In this document: in pieces, positions 18,501 through 30,033 of the stretch | Position numbering within the stretch: the stretch's first letter is position 1 | Layout of the letters: each line of letters starts with the position of its first letter | Assembly (NCBI GenBank): GCA_964448285.1 | Contig: CAYUWG010000007.1 | Coordinates: 1-64,000 of the forward strand | Direction of reading: 5' to 3' | Origin: CAYUWG01 sp964448285 | GTDB lineage: Bacteria > Bacteroidota > Ignavibacteria > SZUA-365 | DNA: 64,000 nucleotides | Notes under the pieces: model-generated | Databases searched by the model: none | Seen by the model: the letters and a program-made list of their open reading frames with translations, nothing else | What the model was told of the DNA's origin: nothing | Made by a program: the position numbers and the translations under genes

Positions 18501-21487
18501 CTTCCCGTTACGTTCAACAGCGCCGTCATGCCGCACTCTTTTCCGCTTACGGTAATCGTTCCACGGAATGGACCGCGCGCATTCGGTGTGAAGATAACGT
18601 CGAACGTTATCGATTGACCGGGGGCGAGTGTTGCCGGCAGGGAAGCGCCCGACTGGACGGCAAAGACGGCCGTTGCCCGTGTGACATCGATCCCGGTGAT
18701 CGTCAGCGGATTATTGCTCGTGTTGCGGATCGTGAACGTTCTCGTTTCCGGAACGAACAAGCGCGTAAAGAACTCCGTGGTGGAATCGCCGAGCACGGTG
18801 AAATCCACGACCGTCCTTCTCGCGTTGATGTTGATGAGTGTCGGAGTCCTGTCGAAATCGTTATGATTCAAGTAGAGTCCGGCCGTTGACGTCCCTTCGG
18901 CCGGCCTGTTGAACTCGATGATAAGCCGTGTCGAATCTCCGGCACGAACGGAGTCGTCGATGACGGGTTTGATGAGACGGAAATAATCCTTATCGGGACC
19001 GGTGAACGAAGCGCCGTAAAAGACCAGTGGACCGTTCCCCTTGTTGCGAATCCAGAGCGTATCCCGAATAGGTGTCGGGCATGGCTGCGTTTTCATCGTC
19101 ATCGTCAGCGGCGGATCGATAACGGGATTTGGTACACAGGGGGCTTCGACGAGGAGTTTGCCGGTGTCGGAACACACGCTGCTCCAGTACGCATTGAGCG
19201 AAGTCGTAATCGTTCCGAGCTTGAGCGGCGAGTAGCGGATCATGATGTCGAAGTTGTCACCCGGTTGCATCATGCGTGGAAGAGGTGGAACGCCGATCAG
19301 CGTCAATTCGGGATACATCGTTGCGAATTTCAGGCTTTCGAGCATCGCGGGCGTCGCGCTCGTATTGCGTATCGTCACGGTTCTCGTAACCGTTCGCCCA
19401 ACGAACGTCGGTCCGACGGTGATCTGCCCCTGCGGGATGAACGTCAACTCCGTCGAGATGCCCTCGCCCTTCAGTTTGATGGTGAGCGTGTCGGGACAGG
19501 GATCGCTGACAATGCGATAGGTCGCTTCGAACTTCCCGGTTAGAGTCGGCGCGAAACGCAAGCGATACGTTTTGCTGCTGTCCTGCTTGATGAAAATGGG
19601 GATCGGTTCTCGACTTGGAAAGACGTCCTGCCCGCTTACAAGCGATCGGCTCCCGACGTATGCATAGGTATTTCCAGTCGCGGTGAGTGTGATCGTCGTA
19701 TCGCGGAGCGTTCGGATACAGACCTTGCCGAAATCGACTTCCGTTACATTCGGTGTGACCTTCGTGAAATCGCCGAAGCCCTGGAAGTCAACGTATGATG
19801 TATCGGGGCACGACGGATTTCCCGAGATGACCCGGTAACGCCCGTTGCGCTGACCGGCAACCGATGTCCGGAAACGGTAGCGGAACGAAAGCCCACCGTT
19901 GATCACCGTCCCGATTGCAGGGCTGATAAGCCGGAAATCGTTGTGTCCTGAGACGAAATCGAATGCAATGAGCGTCGGTGGTCTGTTGCCGACAAAGTAT
20001 CCTGAAGCATACCAGTCCGTGCTATCACGCAAGCAGACGCCGGGTTGAATGTCGATGGGTGTTTCCACGATCAATGCACCGTAGAACCGTCTTCCGTTCA
20101 GTTGAATGAACCACGGATTATGGTCGGGATCGTTGCTGTAAATCGTCATCGTCGCCGAAACATCGCCCGATGTTGTGCGCAACGGCGTCCATCGGATTGT
20201 AAGCTTCTTCCCTTTACCGGCGGGGATGCGAATGGGATAGGTGATTCCGACCAAAGTGTATTCTGACGATGAAAACGAAATCTCGCCATCGTTGATGACA
20301 AGGTCACCTGTTCCTCTGTTACGAATCGTGACCTCCGTCTCCACGAAGGTTTCACACGTTGCATCCGGGAAGGTGCCGCTGGTTTCCGAATTGGAAATGT
20401 CCGATTTCGGAGGGCTTCCGAAGTAGCGTATTATCCAGTCACCACCGATAGCCCAACCGTTCAGCGAGTCAATGAAATCCATACTGCGCGCATCAGTGGA
20501 AGGCGGCACACCGGCCGTCTGAAAGTTCAACCAGTTGAATCCGGAGTTCGTCGTGACGTTCAAGTAATAAGGATTGAAGCCGATCCATCCGTAGGAAGGT
20601 GAGAAGAAATAATTCACGGAGAATGATTCGATGCTCTGTACAAGCGGTGAGGGAAGCATATTGAAGTACCTCGCACCTCCATCGACGGTTCTATAAACCT
20701 TCGGCTTTCTCTGGAACGGATTTGCACCGGATACCCAGAACTCGTTCGGACCGAGCACGGTCAGGCCGGAAAACGTATCCATTTTATCAGCGGTCGGAGG
20801 ACTGAGTATCGTCCAGTTGGTTCCGTTGTATCGCAGAATACTCGAGAGTTCTCCTGAAGTGATCCACGCGCCGTTTTTGTAACGAACAGCCCGAAGCGAC
20901 GGATCGTTGAACAGGGCGCCGGTACCCGGAGATTCTTCTTGCCAATCCGTCGAACCTGAACCGAAATCGGCGCGGGCTATGAGCGGAGGAGTCATGACCT
21001 GACCGCCCGGATTCGTCACGAAACTGTCGCCGCCGACGAGGACACCGACACCGAATTCATTGAAGTAAATGTCCCGTATCGTTGTGACGGGATTTTTGAA
21101 TTTCGTCGTCGTATCTCTTTCCCAGAGCAGCCCGCCGTTGGTCGTGACGTAAATCAAAGCGCTGTCCCCCGCAACGACAAGCGTGTTGCGGTCCACGAAT
21201 GCAATCGCTCTCCACACCGTCCACGAAGGGAGCGCCGGTTGAAAGTGTGCGTCCGGAAGCCAGTACCAGTTGTTCCCACCATTGATCGTCAACATGACTC
21301 CCGAATTCATGAATGGGAGATTCGGCTGGCCGCAGGCAAACCCGAATTGAGTGTCCCACATGTCGATGTCATGCAATTCACCCATTCCGGGTGGTATTTG
21401 CTGCTGTACCCATACCCCGACCTGGGCTTCTGAGCGTAAAAGAAAAACGGCGAAGAAGAGGCTAATAGTAAGTGTCGTGTGTTTCAT
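15539..21487 (-). CDS. Giant T9SS-exported surface protein: YCF48-like propeller, ASH-domain array, cohesin-like domain, type A sorting domain
   Basis: A 1982-aa secreted protein. Signal peptide MKHTTLTISLFFAVFLLRSEAQ. Residues ~25-345 have YCF48-like propeller motifs (TTNGGLLWERDT, TVDGGARYFN, TTNSGFNWLNF). Residues ~370-1740 are a long array of ~100-aa choice-of-anchor-D (ASH/HYDIN-like) modules, with recurring 'VDFGKV', 'IRNTS/NG' and 'IRFSP' strands. Residues ~1750-1880 form a cohesin-like module (KPDDRVLIPINVDKD, RSMLYPLRVV, ALVYVECLVLIG). The C-terminus (~1892-1982) has SFPNPVS, YAIAEDGYVEIALYDAVGR, LPPGIYHYR and ends RVIVVK, a T9SS type A domain. A cell-surface structural or adhesive role is inferred. 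Its architecture repeats that of the gene at 23644-29877. Confidence 0.88.
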   Translation of the reverse strand: MKHTTLTISLFFAVFLLRSEAQVGVWVQQQIPPGMGELHDIDMWDTQFGFACGQPNLPFMNSGVMLTINGGNNWYWLPDAHFQPALPSWTVWRAIAFVDRNTLVVAGDSALIYVTTNGGLLWERDTTTKFKNPVTTIRDIYFNEFGVGVLVGGDSFVTNPGGQVMTPPLIARADFGSGSTDWQEESPGTGALFNDPSLRAVRYKNGAWITSGELSSILRYNGTNWTILSPPTADKMDTFSGLTVLGPNEFWVSGANPFQRKPKVYRTVDGGARYFNMLPSPLVQSIESFSVNYFFSPSYGWIGFNPYYLNVTTNSGFNWLNFQTAGVPPSTDARSMDFIDSLNGWAIGGDWIIRYFGSPPKSDISNSETSGTFPDATCETFVETEVTIRNRGTGDLVINDGEISFSSSEYTLVGITYPIRIPAGKGKKLTIRWTPLRTTSGDVSATMTIYSNDPDHNPWFIQLNGRRFYGALIVETPIDIQPGVCLRDSTDWYASGYFVGNRPPTLIAFDFVSGHNDFRLISPAIGTVINGGLSFRYRFRTSVAGQRNGRYRVISGNPSCPDTSYVDFQGFGDFTKVTPNVTEVDFGKVCIRTLRDTTITLTATGNTYAYVGSRSLVSGQDVFPSREPIPIFIKQDSSKTYRLRFAPTLTGKFEATYRIVSDPCPDTLTIKLKGEGISTELTFIPQGQITVGPTFVGRTVTRTVTIRNTSATPAMLESLKFATMYPELTLIGVPPLPRMMQPGDNFDIMIRYSPLKLGTITTSLNAYWSSVCSDTGKLLVEAPCVPNPVIDPPLTMTMKTQPCPTPIRDTLWIRNKGNGPLVFYGASFTGPDKDYFRLIKPVIDDSVRAGDSTRLIIEFNRPAEGTSTAGLYLNHNDFDRTPTLININARRTVVDFTVLGDSTTEFFTRLFVPETRTFTIRNTSNNPLTITGIDVTRATAVFAVQSGASLPATLAPGQSITFDVIFTPNARGPFRGTITVSGKECGMTALLNVTGRGDTDGLSLDKGNIDFDLSPCAFESMCDTLTLSNQGNEPVTVLGLNINQAGNVFAITPTVIIPFTLNPNQERKVFICADASALGTHNGVLTVTSNDPVYPSLQVALTAKRDSSAVVPSVSEVDFGKLAVCATTLTRQITIQNFGNVREIVSTALAINDGAFSSDGGRDITLLPGRTFSFTVTFNRTGFGVFDDTVLVTYERCPTVIRIPLRGEWARQEYVVTPSPLSFPPVNLGSTSTRSLTLQNNGGFDARISGITIQPSGNFSVQPGYPTNIAQGTSGDIQIRFSPQSEGSLSATACIIFDSPCPDTLCVPLEGDGIRGTLAFLTPLLTFNLLAQCETQELLDTLRNNGSAPVTLLNASFTGPGRAAFTNLTPIGSPEVLNPGAIREFRIRYNAAAAPSDGVITAALTVNTDNVFQPMIDLTLEAQRHTLRASQDVTLNLGVVEVGQPVQRTIVLRNTGSARLCYSTATVSGGLAFTPALPVCIDPGDTLELSVTFTPIAAGSYNGSISLRVNAPCSDSTVVRVNANVQQGTLSQTTSLDFGTGAWCRMSQLTVTITNTYLQDVTLDSLRVSGAGAPRFTIVSPTTFPQTITSGGSLDITISFNGVNENGAYAAQLVSFLTSLGLPVTLQTTLTAESQTPSLTVAPASFATVVVGQAPSQTSTTITNTSTLPLEVASVVSGSPAFTVLSTNPPVPATLGPGQSITVQLQFAPQSAGTFDDSLRVASNQPCPLSVRGTLHGVGIPQPIVQAALSIGTIEGKPDDRVLIPINVDKDLGASDVRSWSGEITFNRSMLYPLRVVKESSLSSAMNVVMNFDQQNSTVTLNASGAPVSSGTGALVYVECLVLIGNNVETALALSTDFDFTSGYATVASRQNGLFKLTGYCMVGSRLVQGIGFTKLEQSFPNPVSLTHDARATIAYAIAEDGYVEIALYDAVGRVRQMIVESQKTAGLHTVTTDFSHLPPGIYHYRMTYGSFADTKRVIVVK

Positions 21488-21601
21488 GATGAACCAATCT
21501 CGTAAATGAAAGGGCTGGCGACCTGTTCATGGTGTCGCGTCGCAAGGATTGACAATAACGCGCTCGAAGAGATACATGTACGTACCGTCATACGGAATTT
21601 G

Positions 21602-23629
<2,028 letters not shown>

Positions 23630-23643
23630 AAAGCCCGGGGAGG

Positions 23644-26600
23644 TTATTTCAAGAGAAGCATGGTGCCGGAGGACTTATGTGCACCACTTTTCAGGACATA
23701 ATAATACGCACTACCCGTGAATGTCTCCACATTGAAAATCGCCGTATGCGACCCTGCAGTTTGATGGCCGGAAACAAGCGTTGTCACTGTTCTTCCGAAG
23801 ACGTCGAACACATGGAGTTCCGTAAAGCCATCTTCCGGTAATTCGTATGTGATTGTCGTTTTTGTTCGGAACGGATTCGGGTAGTTCTGAAGATTGAACG
23901 CTCCGGTCGTTCGAATTAAGCGTTTGTTTCCATCGGCAAGGCAGTATCCGTTCAAGGTGAAATCGCCATTCGACCGGGAAGTCACACGCGCAAGCCCGGA
24001 GGTGAAGTCGAATGCCGGATCGATAACCAATGGCGTCGTCGTGTTGTCACCGATGAGAACGAGACATTCGATGAAGATCAACGCTCCCGTCCCGCCGGGG
24101 ATGTTCGCACCGGTCGCTGTCATCGTGAGCCTTCCGGTTTTCTGTTCGTAGTCGTACGTCACAGATAAGCTTTGAGAAAGACTGTTATCCGTTGTGATCC
24201 GCAATGGGTATAACATCGACGGGTTGAATTGAATCGTCCCCTCCCAAGACGATGTATTTGCACTGCCGATGTCGGTATTCAACATCACGGGGATTCGAAT
24301 GACTTCGTCCGGCTTTCCGGTGAGCGATGGAATCGATAGCATCGTGCGAATGAAGTTATCGACGCCATTGCCCCTTATCATACCATACCCCGAAGCGCTG
24401 CAAGGGACTTCCGTGACACAACGTATCGAGTCGATGACATTGCCTTCCTGTGCAGGCGAAAAAGTAAGATCGACGAGCAGTGTGTCGTTCGGTTGGATCA
24501 CTGCAGGCAACGGCGGCACTGTGCGCTGAATCGTGAACTGTGAATTGCCCGGTTGAACCATTGCGATGTGAACCGCAAACGGATGCGGGTTGATAAACGT
24601 CGCCGTCCGTGAACTGGACGTCAATCCCAAACTGACATCACCGAAATCCACGACGGAAAGCACGCGCATAGCCGGCGTTACAGCTCGTGCCCTTATGGTT
24701 GAAGGAACGCTCAGCGTTTGACCATCGACGATGATGTTACTGAAGCACTGGACGGTATAGTCTCGTTCGACTGTTGAGAGCGGTTGAAAGCGCACAATGA
24801 CGAGAACAGAGTCGCCCGCCGGAATGGTAACCGGAAAATTTGTCGGCGACTGCACCGCAAAGAAGGAGACATCTGCACCGGAGAGAAAGATCGAGATCAG
24901 ATCCAACGGCTTCGTCAGTTCGTTCTTCACAACGAAGAAGCTGTCCGTCGTGATGCAGTTTGGAACGATGCCGAAATCAAGTGACCGCTGAACGATACCA
25001 CCGCGGACATTCGCATCGAGCGTGAGCACTGTGGAATCAAGACAAGGGATGCCGGCAATGAGGGCAACTTTGAGACTCTGGTTTCCCGAAGCGTCGGGCG
25101 TCCATGTGATATCGATCGATCGCGACTGACCGGGAAGAAGTGTTATCGGGAGCGGCGGGGTAAGCATCACGTTCGACGCTGGTTGGTAGGAGGTGAACGT
25201 CAATGCTGAGGTTCCATTGTTCGTCAGCGTTATCGACTGGGTCGAAGCAACGTTGACATCGATCGTTCCAAACGACACCTGCTGGTCGGAAGGCATTCGC
25301 TGAGTCACACGCGTTCCTTCCAACGGAAGCTCGACGGTCGATTGATTCGGATCATCGGTCATGACGCGAAGCACGGCTTGTACCTGCCCATCCTGTTCCG
25401 ATGCGGGTGAGAAACGGATTGTGAAAACTCTTTTCATCCCAGGTGTGAGGACTTCATTGGCAGTGACAGGATTCAGGATGGAGAACGCTTGTGCACCCGC
25501 TCCGAAGACAGCGGATGACTGAAGTGTTACCGATGAAGACCCCGTATTCGTGAGCGTGTCGGAGAGCATCTGTTCCTCACATTGCGCGAGTGTATCGAAG
25601 ACCAGCGGCGATGGCGCAAAAACAAGCGCTTGCTCGACTCCCCTTCCCGTAACAGAAACACAAACCGTATCAAGACAAGGCTGATCGAGAATGAAACAGA
25701 TGGTGGCGGAATGGTCTCCGACATTCGAAGGCGTGAAGCGAACTGCAATGCCTACGCTCGCACCTGAAGTAACTGGAATCGGGAAACTTGTTTGCAGTGT
25801 GAATTCCGAAGAAGGCGAAATAGCGGCGCCGACGATGCGCGCATTCGAAGCGAACTGGTTCTCGACGAACACCGTGCTCACCGCGCTCGTGCTGACCCGC
25901 ACGTCTCCGAAATCCAGTGTCGAAGGACGCAGGACGATCCCGTCGTTCATCATGCCGGCAAGATGAACGACGATGAGTCGATCGCAACGGGAAGACTTCA
26001 GGATGATCGAATCGGCAAACGACCCCGTTGCAGAAGGACTGAACGCGATACCGATTTCAGCGCTGTCGTTTCCCGAAATGACCAGCGGTAACGAGGACGT
26101 GATCGAAAATGGATTCGACGGACTTTGAACGAGTGTGATCGATTCTGATGCAGTGCCGATGTTTCGCAGAGTGATACGCATGCTTGAAGGGAGCAAACAC
26201 GACGCGACGTTCCCGAAATCATAACGCAACTGATCAGTGAGTACCCCGATGGAATCACGTGTTGCCGTCAGAGAGAATTCGAGCCTTGGATTGTTCGGAT
26301 CGGTGCTCTCGACGATGAGCATCGCCGTTCGCACACCGGTGAAATTCGAACGCGCGCAAAGAACCAGTGCCTGGTTCGCTCCGGTGTTGAGCACGAAAGG
26401 AGTCGATGGAGTGGACGAAAAAGTGAATACATCCGAAGGCACGATGGAGAGTGTATTCACGGAGATGCTGCTCGAAGAGTTGTTTATCAGGCGGACAGTG
26501 TCGCAGGATTGTGTATTCGAACATGGATCGAGGAGGAAGTCGAGCGCGCTTTTATCGAACGAAAGCCCGTCCGATTGCGCTCTTCCGCTGATCGTCGTGC

Positions 26601-29600
26601 AGGTCGTATCGACGCAAGGCGCCGACGTGACGACGCAGAGCGACGACAGCAATAGTCCAAAGACCGTGGGCTTGTACTGAATCGAGACCTGCCTGCTCGC
26701 TCCTCCCGCCAGTACGAACGGAAGAACAGGTTGCGATACGAAAGAGAGAGTAGAATTCGAAGGCCGGAAGAATAAACCCGACACCGTTACGCTTTCGGTC
26801 CCCGTGTTATTGATCGTGACAATCTGCGCTGCAGTTAGTCCTATGCGCACGATTCCGAAATCGATTGGTGAAGGTGCAACGACGACCGTCGTGCGTCCGC
26901 CTTCACCTTTCAACTGAATCGAACGCTTCACGGAACATGGCTCGCTTCGAAACTCGAGCGTTCCGATTATTTCGCCGCTGCTTGTCGGCATGAATGTCAC
27001 CAACACGACGAGACTATCCCCCGGCGCGACGGTTTTCGGTAATGACGCAGGTTGAACAGAAAATGCAGGCGCTCCGCTAAGAAGCGCAAGTTGCGTGAGT
27101 TGAAGGTTCCGTGGAGTCTTGTTTCGAAGGACAAGCCGTTTTTGCTGAGCTTGATTGACGCACGTCGAAAAGACGCTGTCCCCATCGATGGTGAACTCGC
27201 TCACTTCACGCACTCCCGTAAGAGGGACGCGTGTGACCATTCCCTTCTTCGGATCGTTGTGATTGATGACAAGCGTAGCGTGACTTACGCCTTCTCTCAG
27301 CGAGTTGAATTCAATCACAATCTTCACGGAATCGTTCGGTGCGACAGAGACAGGGGGAGAAGGTCGCACGACGCGGAAATGGTCTTTATCCGCGCCCTCG
27401 AGATTGAAAGAGAACAAACCCAACGTGCCCATTCCGGTGTTTCGAACGGTGAAACTATCACGAACGGCTGTTTCACATTGCTGGACGGCGAACCGTAAGC
27501 TGTCGATGGTTACGATATTCGGATTCTCCTCGCTGATTGCGAGCACGCCGACACACACGCTATCGATGCACGGATCGGAAAGGACGATGCAGATTCTTGC
27601 CGAAATCGTTTCCTTCTTGTCCGCCATGTATCGGACGGAGGCGTTAAGATTTTGGCCAGGCGAAAGAGTTCGCGGAAGCGACGGTGCGCCGACAATTTCA
27701 AGCGCAGGGTTTGGCGGTGAAAGTCTTAGCGAAGCGACCGTGACAGGGCTTGTCCCATTGTTCGTGAACGTCACAGGGAGCTGTGCACTTTCGCCGATAC
27801 CGATCGGACCTAATACGATCGTTGATTGCGGAATGGTCGTGATGTTCAAGACTGTCGATACACCACGAAGTATCAGCAGCAACGTATCGGGGCAAGGACC
27901 GACGATGAGCCGGTATGTCGTTGCGAAAGATCCAACCTGATCTGTTCTCGGTGAAAAGCGCACGGTGTATTGAGCGCTTCCGCCGCCCGGTATCGGTCCG
28001 AATGAAGAGATGTACGCATTCGGAAACACGTCTTCTCCACTTACAAGTTGTCGCGAAATCACCGAGGCGTCCCCGGTTCCGGAATTGCTGATCGTGATCG
28101 AAAGGTCTTTCGTCGAGCCGGCACAGATGGTCCCGAAGTCCACGTCGGTCGAAGAGAGCGAGAGGGGATTGCTCTTCCCGGTTCCTGTAAAGGTGATGAC
28201 GGTTTCGAGCGGGCAGTTGGGATTGCCGATGAGAAGTTTGTACGAACCTGCACGATTACCGGCACCACCGGGCTTGAAGCGAAAAACGAAATCCGTGGGA
28301 TTAGTTATTTGTTGACCAAGCTGGGGAGAGATGAGAGTCAGGTCGTCGTGACCGCTGAGATATTGAAATCCAACAAGCTGAGGTGGGACGTTACCTTCCG
28401 TCGTGGCGACGAGCGTAAGTTCGCCTTCCGCATTGACGCACAGTGTACTGAATGTGAGCGTGGTACTCGCAAAGACTGCTCTTCCAAAATTTCGCAAACC
28501 GGAGAGACTGATCACCCAATTCGGATTGTTCGGATCGTTGCTCGCTATGGTCATCGTCGGTGCGCCCGGTATCGGACCGTAGAACAGCGGTGACGGTGTC
28601 CATCGGATCGTCACGGCGGCTTCCTGTCCGTCGCCGATCGTGAGAGGGAGGGAGGGGCCGACAAGACTGAACTGAGGCTGTGAAAACGTGATTCCGCCTG
28701 CGTCGATAACCAGAGGCGCAGTCCCTGAGTTCTTTACGACGATGGTTGTGTCCTTGAACAGTGCGCAATCGTCGATTACTCCGAATGATGCCGAGGTCTG
28801 CGTCGTCGAGATGTTCGGTATTGAAGGTGACCCGCTCGACAATTTCAAAATGAAACCCGTTGCAAGGGGTCCTCCCCCAAGCGCCCCGCCTGAAGCCCAG
28901 CCTTCTTGCTGGTTAAGGAAATCCATTCGCGAGATTGCGCCGGCGCCGCCACCGACGGCTTGATGGCCGGACCATGTACTCCCGCCGTTGGACGTATAAG
29001 CAAACGCATTCTGGGAGCCTGTATAGAGATTGCCGACCCAACCTGTCTGTGGATTGAAGAAATGAACTGCCGTATAAAATGGTATCACACCTAACGGTGG
29101 CTGGGATGGAAAAGCATTCCACGTACTCCCGCCGTCGGTCGTGCGAAAGACGTGTGGCGGGCCGTTCGAATTCGCGCTGCTGAACGTTCCGACCAGATCA
29201 TCGATGAAGTGCAGACCCTCGATGATCGGGAATGTCCCTACGCCTGCCGACACATTCATGCTTGTCCACGTGGAAGGCGGGTTGAACTTCAAGAACGTGT
29301 TGTTCGCGCCGCTGATGTACCAGTTCGTACCCGCACTGTGAATAGCATAGAGGTTTTGTGTCGTTCCCGTGGTTTGAGGAATCCAGGTCGTCCCTCCGTT
29401 TGTCGTGTAATACGCCACGCCGCCACTCCCGACGACAAGACCGACTGCAGAGGATTTGAAGAAGATATCGAAGAGCGTGTTCGTCCCGGACATGCCGTTC
29501 GTCCTCTCCTGCCACGTATTCCCGTAATCGGTAGTCGCATAGACTTTCGATGTGTATCCACAGATAAAACCGTTGCTTCCATTTTTCGTCATCCACACTC

Positions 29601-29877
29601 CGGACCAATAGGCGAACGTCCCGGAGAGTGCGGGACTGAACGATGACAACGGAACAACTTGCCACGTAGGGTTTCCCATCACCTTTCGTAACACGCCGGA
29701 GATAGAATTCCCGACGCTTGCGGCTCCCGCTGCGACGCCTCTTCCCGTGTCCGTCATCGATATGCCCCACAGCCCGGGAACGGATTGAGAAATCGGTTGG
29801 CTGACCCACTGTTGTGCGTGTACGACAACGTGAGCAAAAAGGAAAGAAGAGATCAGCAGTCGAGTTACAAAGGTCAT
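23644..29877 (-). CDS. Giant T9SS-exported surface protein, paralogue of the 1982-aa protein
   Basis: A 2077-aa secreted protein with signal peptide MTFVTRLLISSFLFAHVVVHAQ. The N-terminal ~340 residues carry YCF48-like propeller motifs (TTDYGNTWQERT, TTNGGTTWIPQT, TTDGGSTWNAFP). A long array of choice-of-anchor-D/ASH modules (~365-1840) follows. Next is a cohesin-like module at ~1850-1975 (KPDEVIRIPVMLNTD, PSMLYPLRI, ALIFIECLVLIGD). The last ~88 residues are a T9SS type A domain: NYPNPFRTKTTITYELPEDG, VFDVFGRTV and GTMLLLK. Module order matches the 15539-21487 gene, so the pair probably arose by duplication around the OmpA-domain gene. It is first in a minus-strand block; the only possible promoter region is 29878-30033. 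Confidence 0.88.
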   Translation of the reverse strand: MTFVTRLLISSFLFAHVVVHAQQWVSQPISQSVPGLWGISMTDTGRGVAAGAASVGNSISGVLRKVMGNPTWQVVPLSSFSPALSGTFAYWSGVWMTKNGSNGFICGYTSKVYATTDYGNTWQERTNGMSGTNTLFDIFFKSSAVGLVVGSGGVAYYTTNGGTTWIPQTTGTTQNLYAIHSAGTNWYISGANNTFLKFNPPSTWTSMNVSAGVGTFPIIEGLHFIDDLVGTFSSANSNGPPHVFRTTDGGSTWNAFPSQPPLGVIPFYTAVHFFNPQTGWVGNLYTGSQNAFAYTSNGGSTWSGHQAVGGGAGAISRMDFLNQQEGWASGGALGGGPLATGFILKLSSGSPSIPNISTTQTSASFGVIDDCALFKDTTIVVKNSGTAPLVIDAGGITFSQPQFSLVGPSLPLTIGDGQEAAVTIRWTPSPLFYGPIPGAPTMTIASNDPNNPNWVISLSGLRNFGRAVFASTTLTFSTLCVNAEGELTLVATTEGNVPPQLVGFQYLSGHDDLTLISPQLGQQITNPTDFVFRFKPGGAGNRAGSYKLLIGNPNCPLETVITFTGTGKSNPLSLSSTDVDFGTICAGSTKDLSITISNSGTGDASVISRQLVSGEDVFPNAYISSFGPIPGGGSAQYTVRFSPRTDQVGSFATTYRLIVGPCPDTLLLILRGVSTVLNITTIPQSTIVLGPIGIGESAQLPVTFTNNGTSPVTVASLRLSPPNPALEIVGAPSLPRTLSPGQNLNASVRYMADKKETISARICIVLSDPCIDSVCVGVLAISEENPNIVTIDSLRFAVQQCETAVRDSFTVRNTGMGTLGLFSFNLEGADKDHFRVVRPSPPVSVAPNDSVKIVIEFNSLREGVSHATLVINHNDPKKGMVTRVPLTGVREVSEFTIDGDSVFSTCVNQAQQKRLVLRNKTPRNLQLTQLALLSGAPAFSVQPASLPKTVAPGDSLVVLVTFMPTSSGEIIGTLEFRSEPCSVKRSIQLKGEGGRTTVVVAPSPIDFGIVRIGLTAAQIVTINNTGTESVTVSGLFFRPSNSTLSFVSQPVLPFVLAGGASRQVSIQYKPTVFGLLLSSLCVVTSAPCVDTTCTTISGRAQSDGLSFDKSALDFLLDPCSNTQSCDTVRLINNSSSSISVNTLSIVPSDVFTFSSTPSTPFVLNTGANQALVLCARSNFTGVRTAMLIVESTDPNNPRLEFSLTATRDSIGVLTDQLRYDFGNVASCLLPSSMRITLRNIGTASESITLVQSPSNPFSITSSLPLVISGNDSAEIGIAFSPSATGSFADSIILKSSRCDRLIVVHLAGMMNDGIVLRPSTLDFGDVRVSTSAVSTVFVENQFASNARIVGAAISPSSEFTLQTSFPIPVTSGASVGIAVRFTPSNVGDHSATICFILDQPCLDTVCVSVTGRGVEQALVFAPSPLVFDTLAQCEEQMLSDTLTNTGSSSVTLQSSAVFGAGAQAFSILNPVTANEVLTPGMKRVFTIRFSPASEQDGQVQAVLRVMTDDPNQSTVELPLEGTRVTQRMPSDQQVSFGTIDVNVASTQSITLTNNGTSALTFTSYQPASNVMLTPPLPITLLPGQSRSIDITWTPDASGNQSLKVALIAGIPCLDSTVLTLDANVRGGIVQRSLDFGIVPNCITTDSFFVVKNELTKPLDLISIFLSGADVSFFAVQSPTNFPVTIPAGDSVLVIVRFQPLSTVERDYTVQCFSNIIVDGQTLSVPSTIRARAVTPAMRVLSVVDFGDVSLGLTSSSRTATFINPHPFAVHIAMVQPGNSQFTIQRTVPPLPAVIQPNDTLLVDLTFSPAQEGNVIDSIRCVTEVPCSASGYGMIRGNGVDNFIRTMLSIPSLTGKPDEVIRIPVMLNTDIGSANTSSWEGTIQFNPSMLYPLRITTDNSLSQSLSVTYDYEQKTGRLTMTATGANIPGGTGALIFIECLVLIGDNTTTPLVIDPAFDFTSGLARVTSRSNGDFTLNGYCLADGNKRLIRTTGAFNLQNYPNPFRTKTTITYELPEDGFTELHVFDVFGRTVTTLVSGHQTAGSHTAIFNVETFTGSAYYYVLKSGAHKSSGTMLLLK

Positions 29878-30033
29878 ACGTGGAGTGCGGTCTGAATGCT
29901 TCGCTCCGTTGCTTTTGCAGAGAGGTGAGCTGGAAAGAGTATGATCACAATAATGGTTGGATTGTCCGCGTGAAAATCCTTCACGGTAGCAGAAGATAGA
30001 GAGAACACTTTATTGAAGGCAAACAGGGATTTA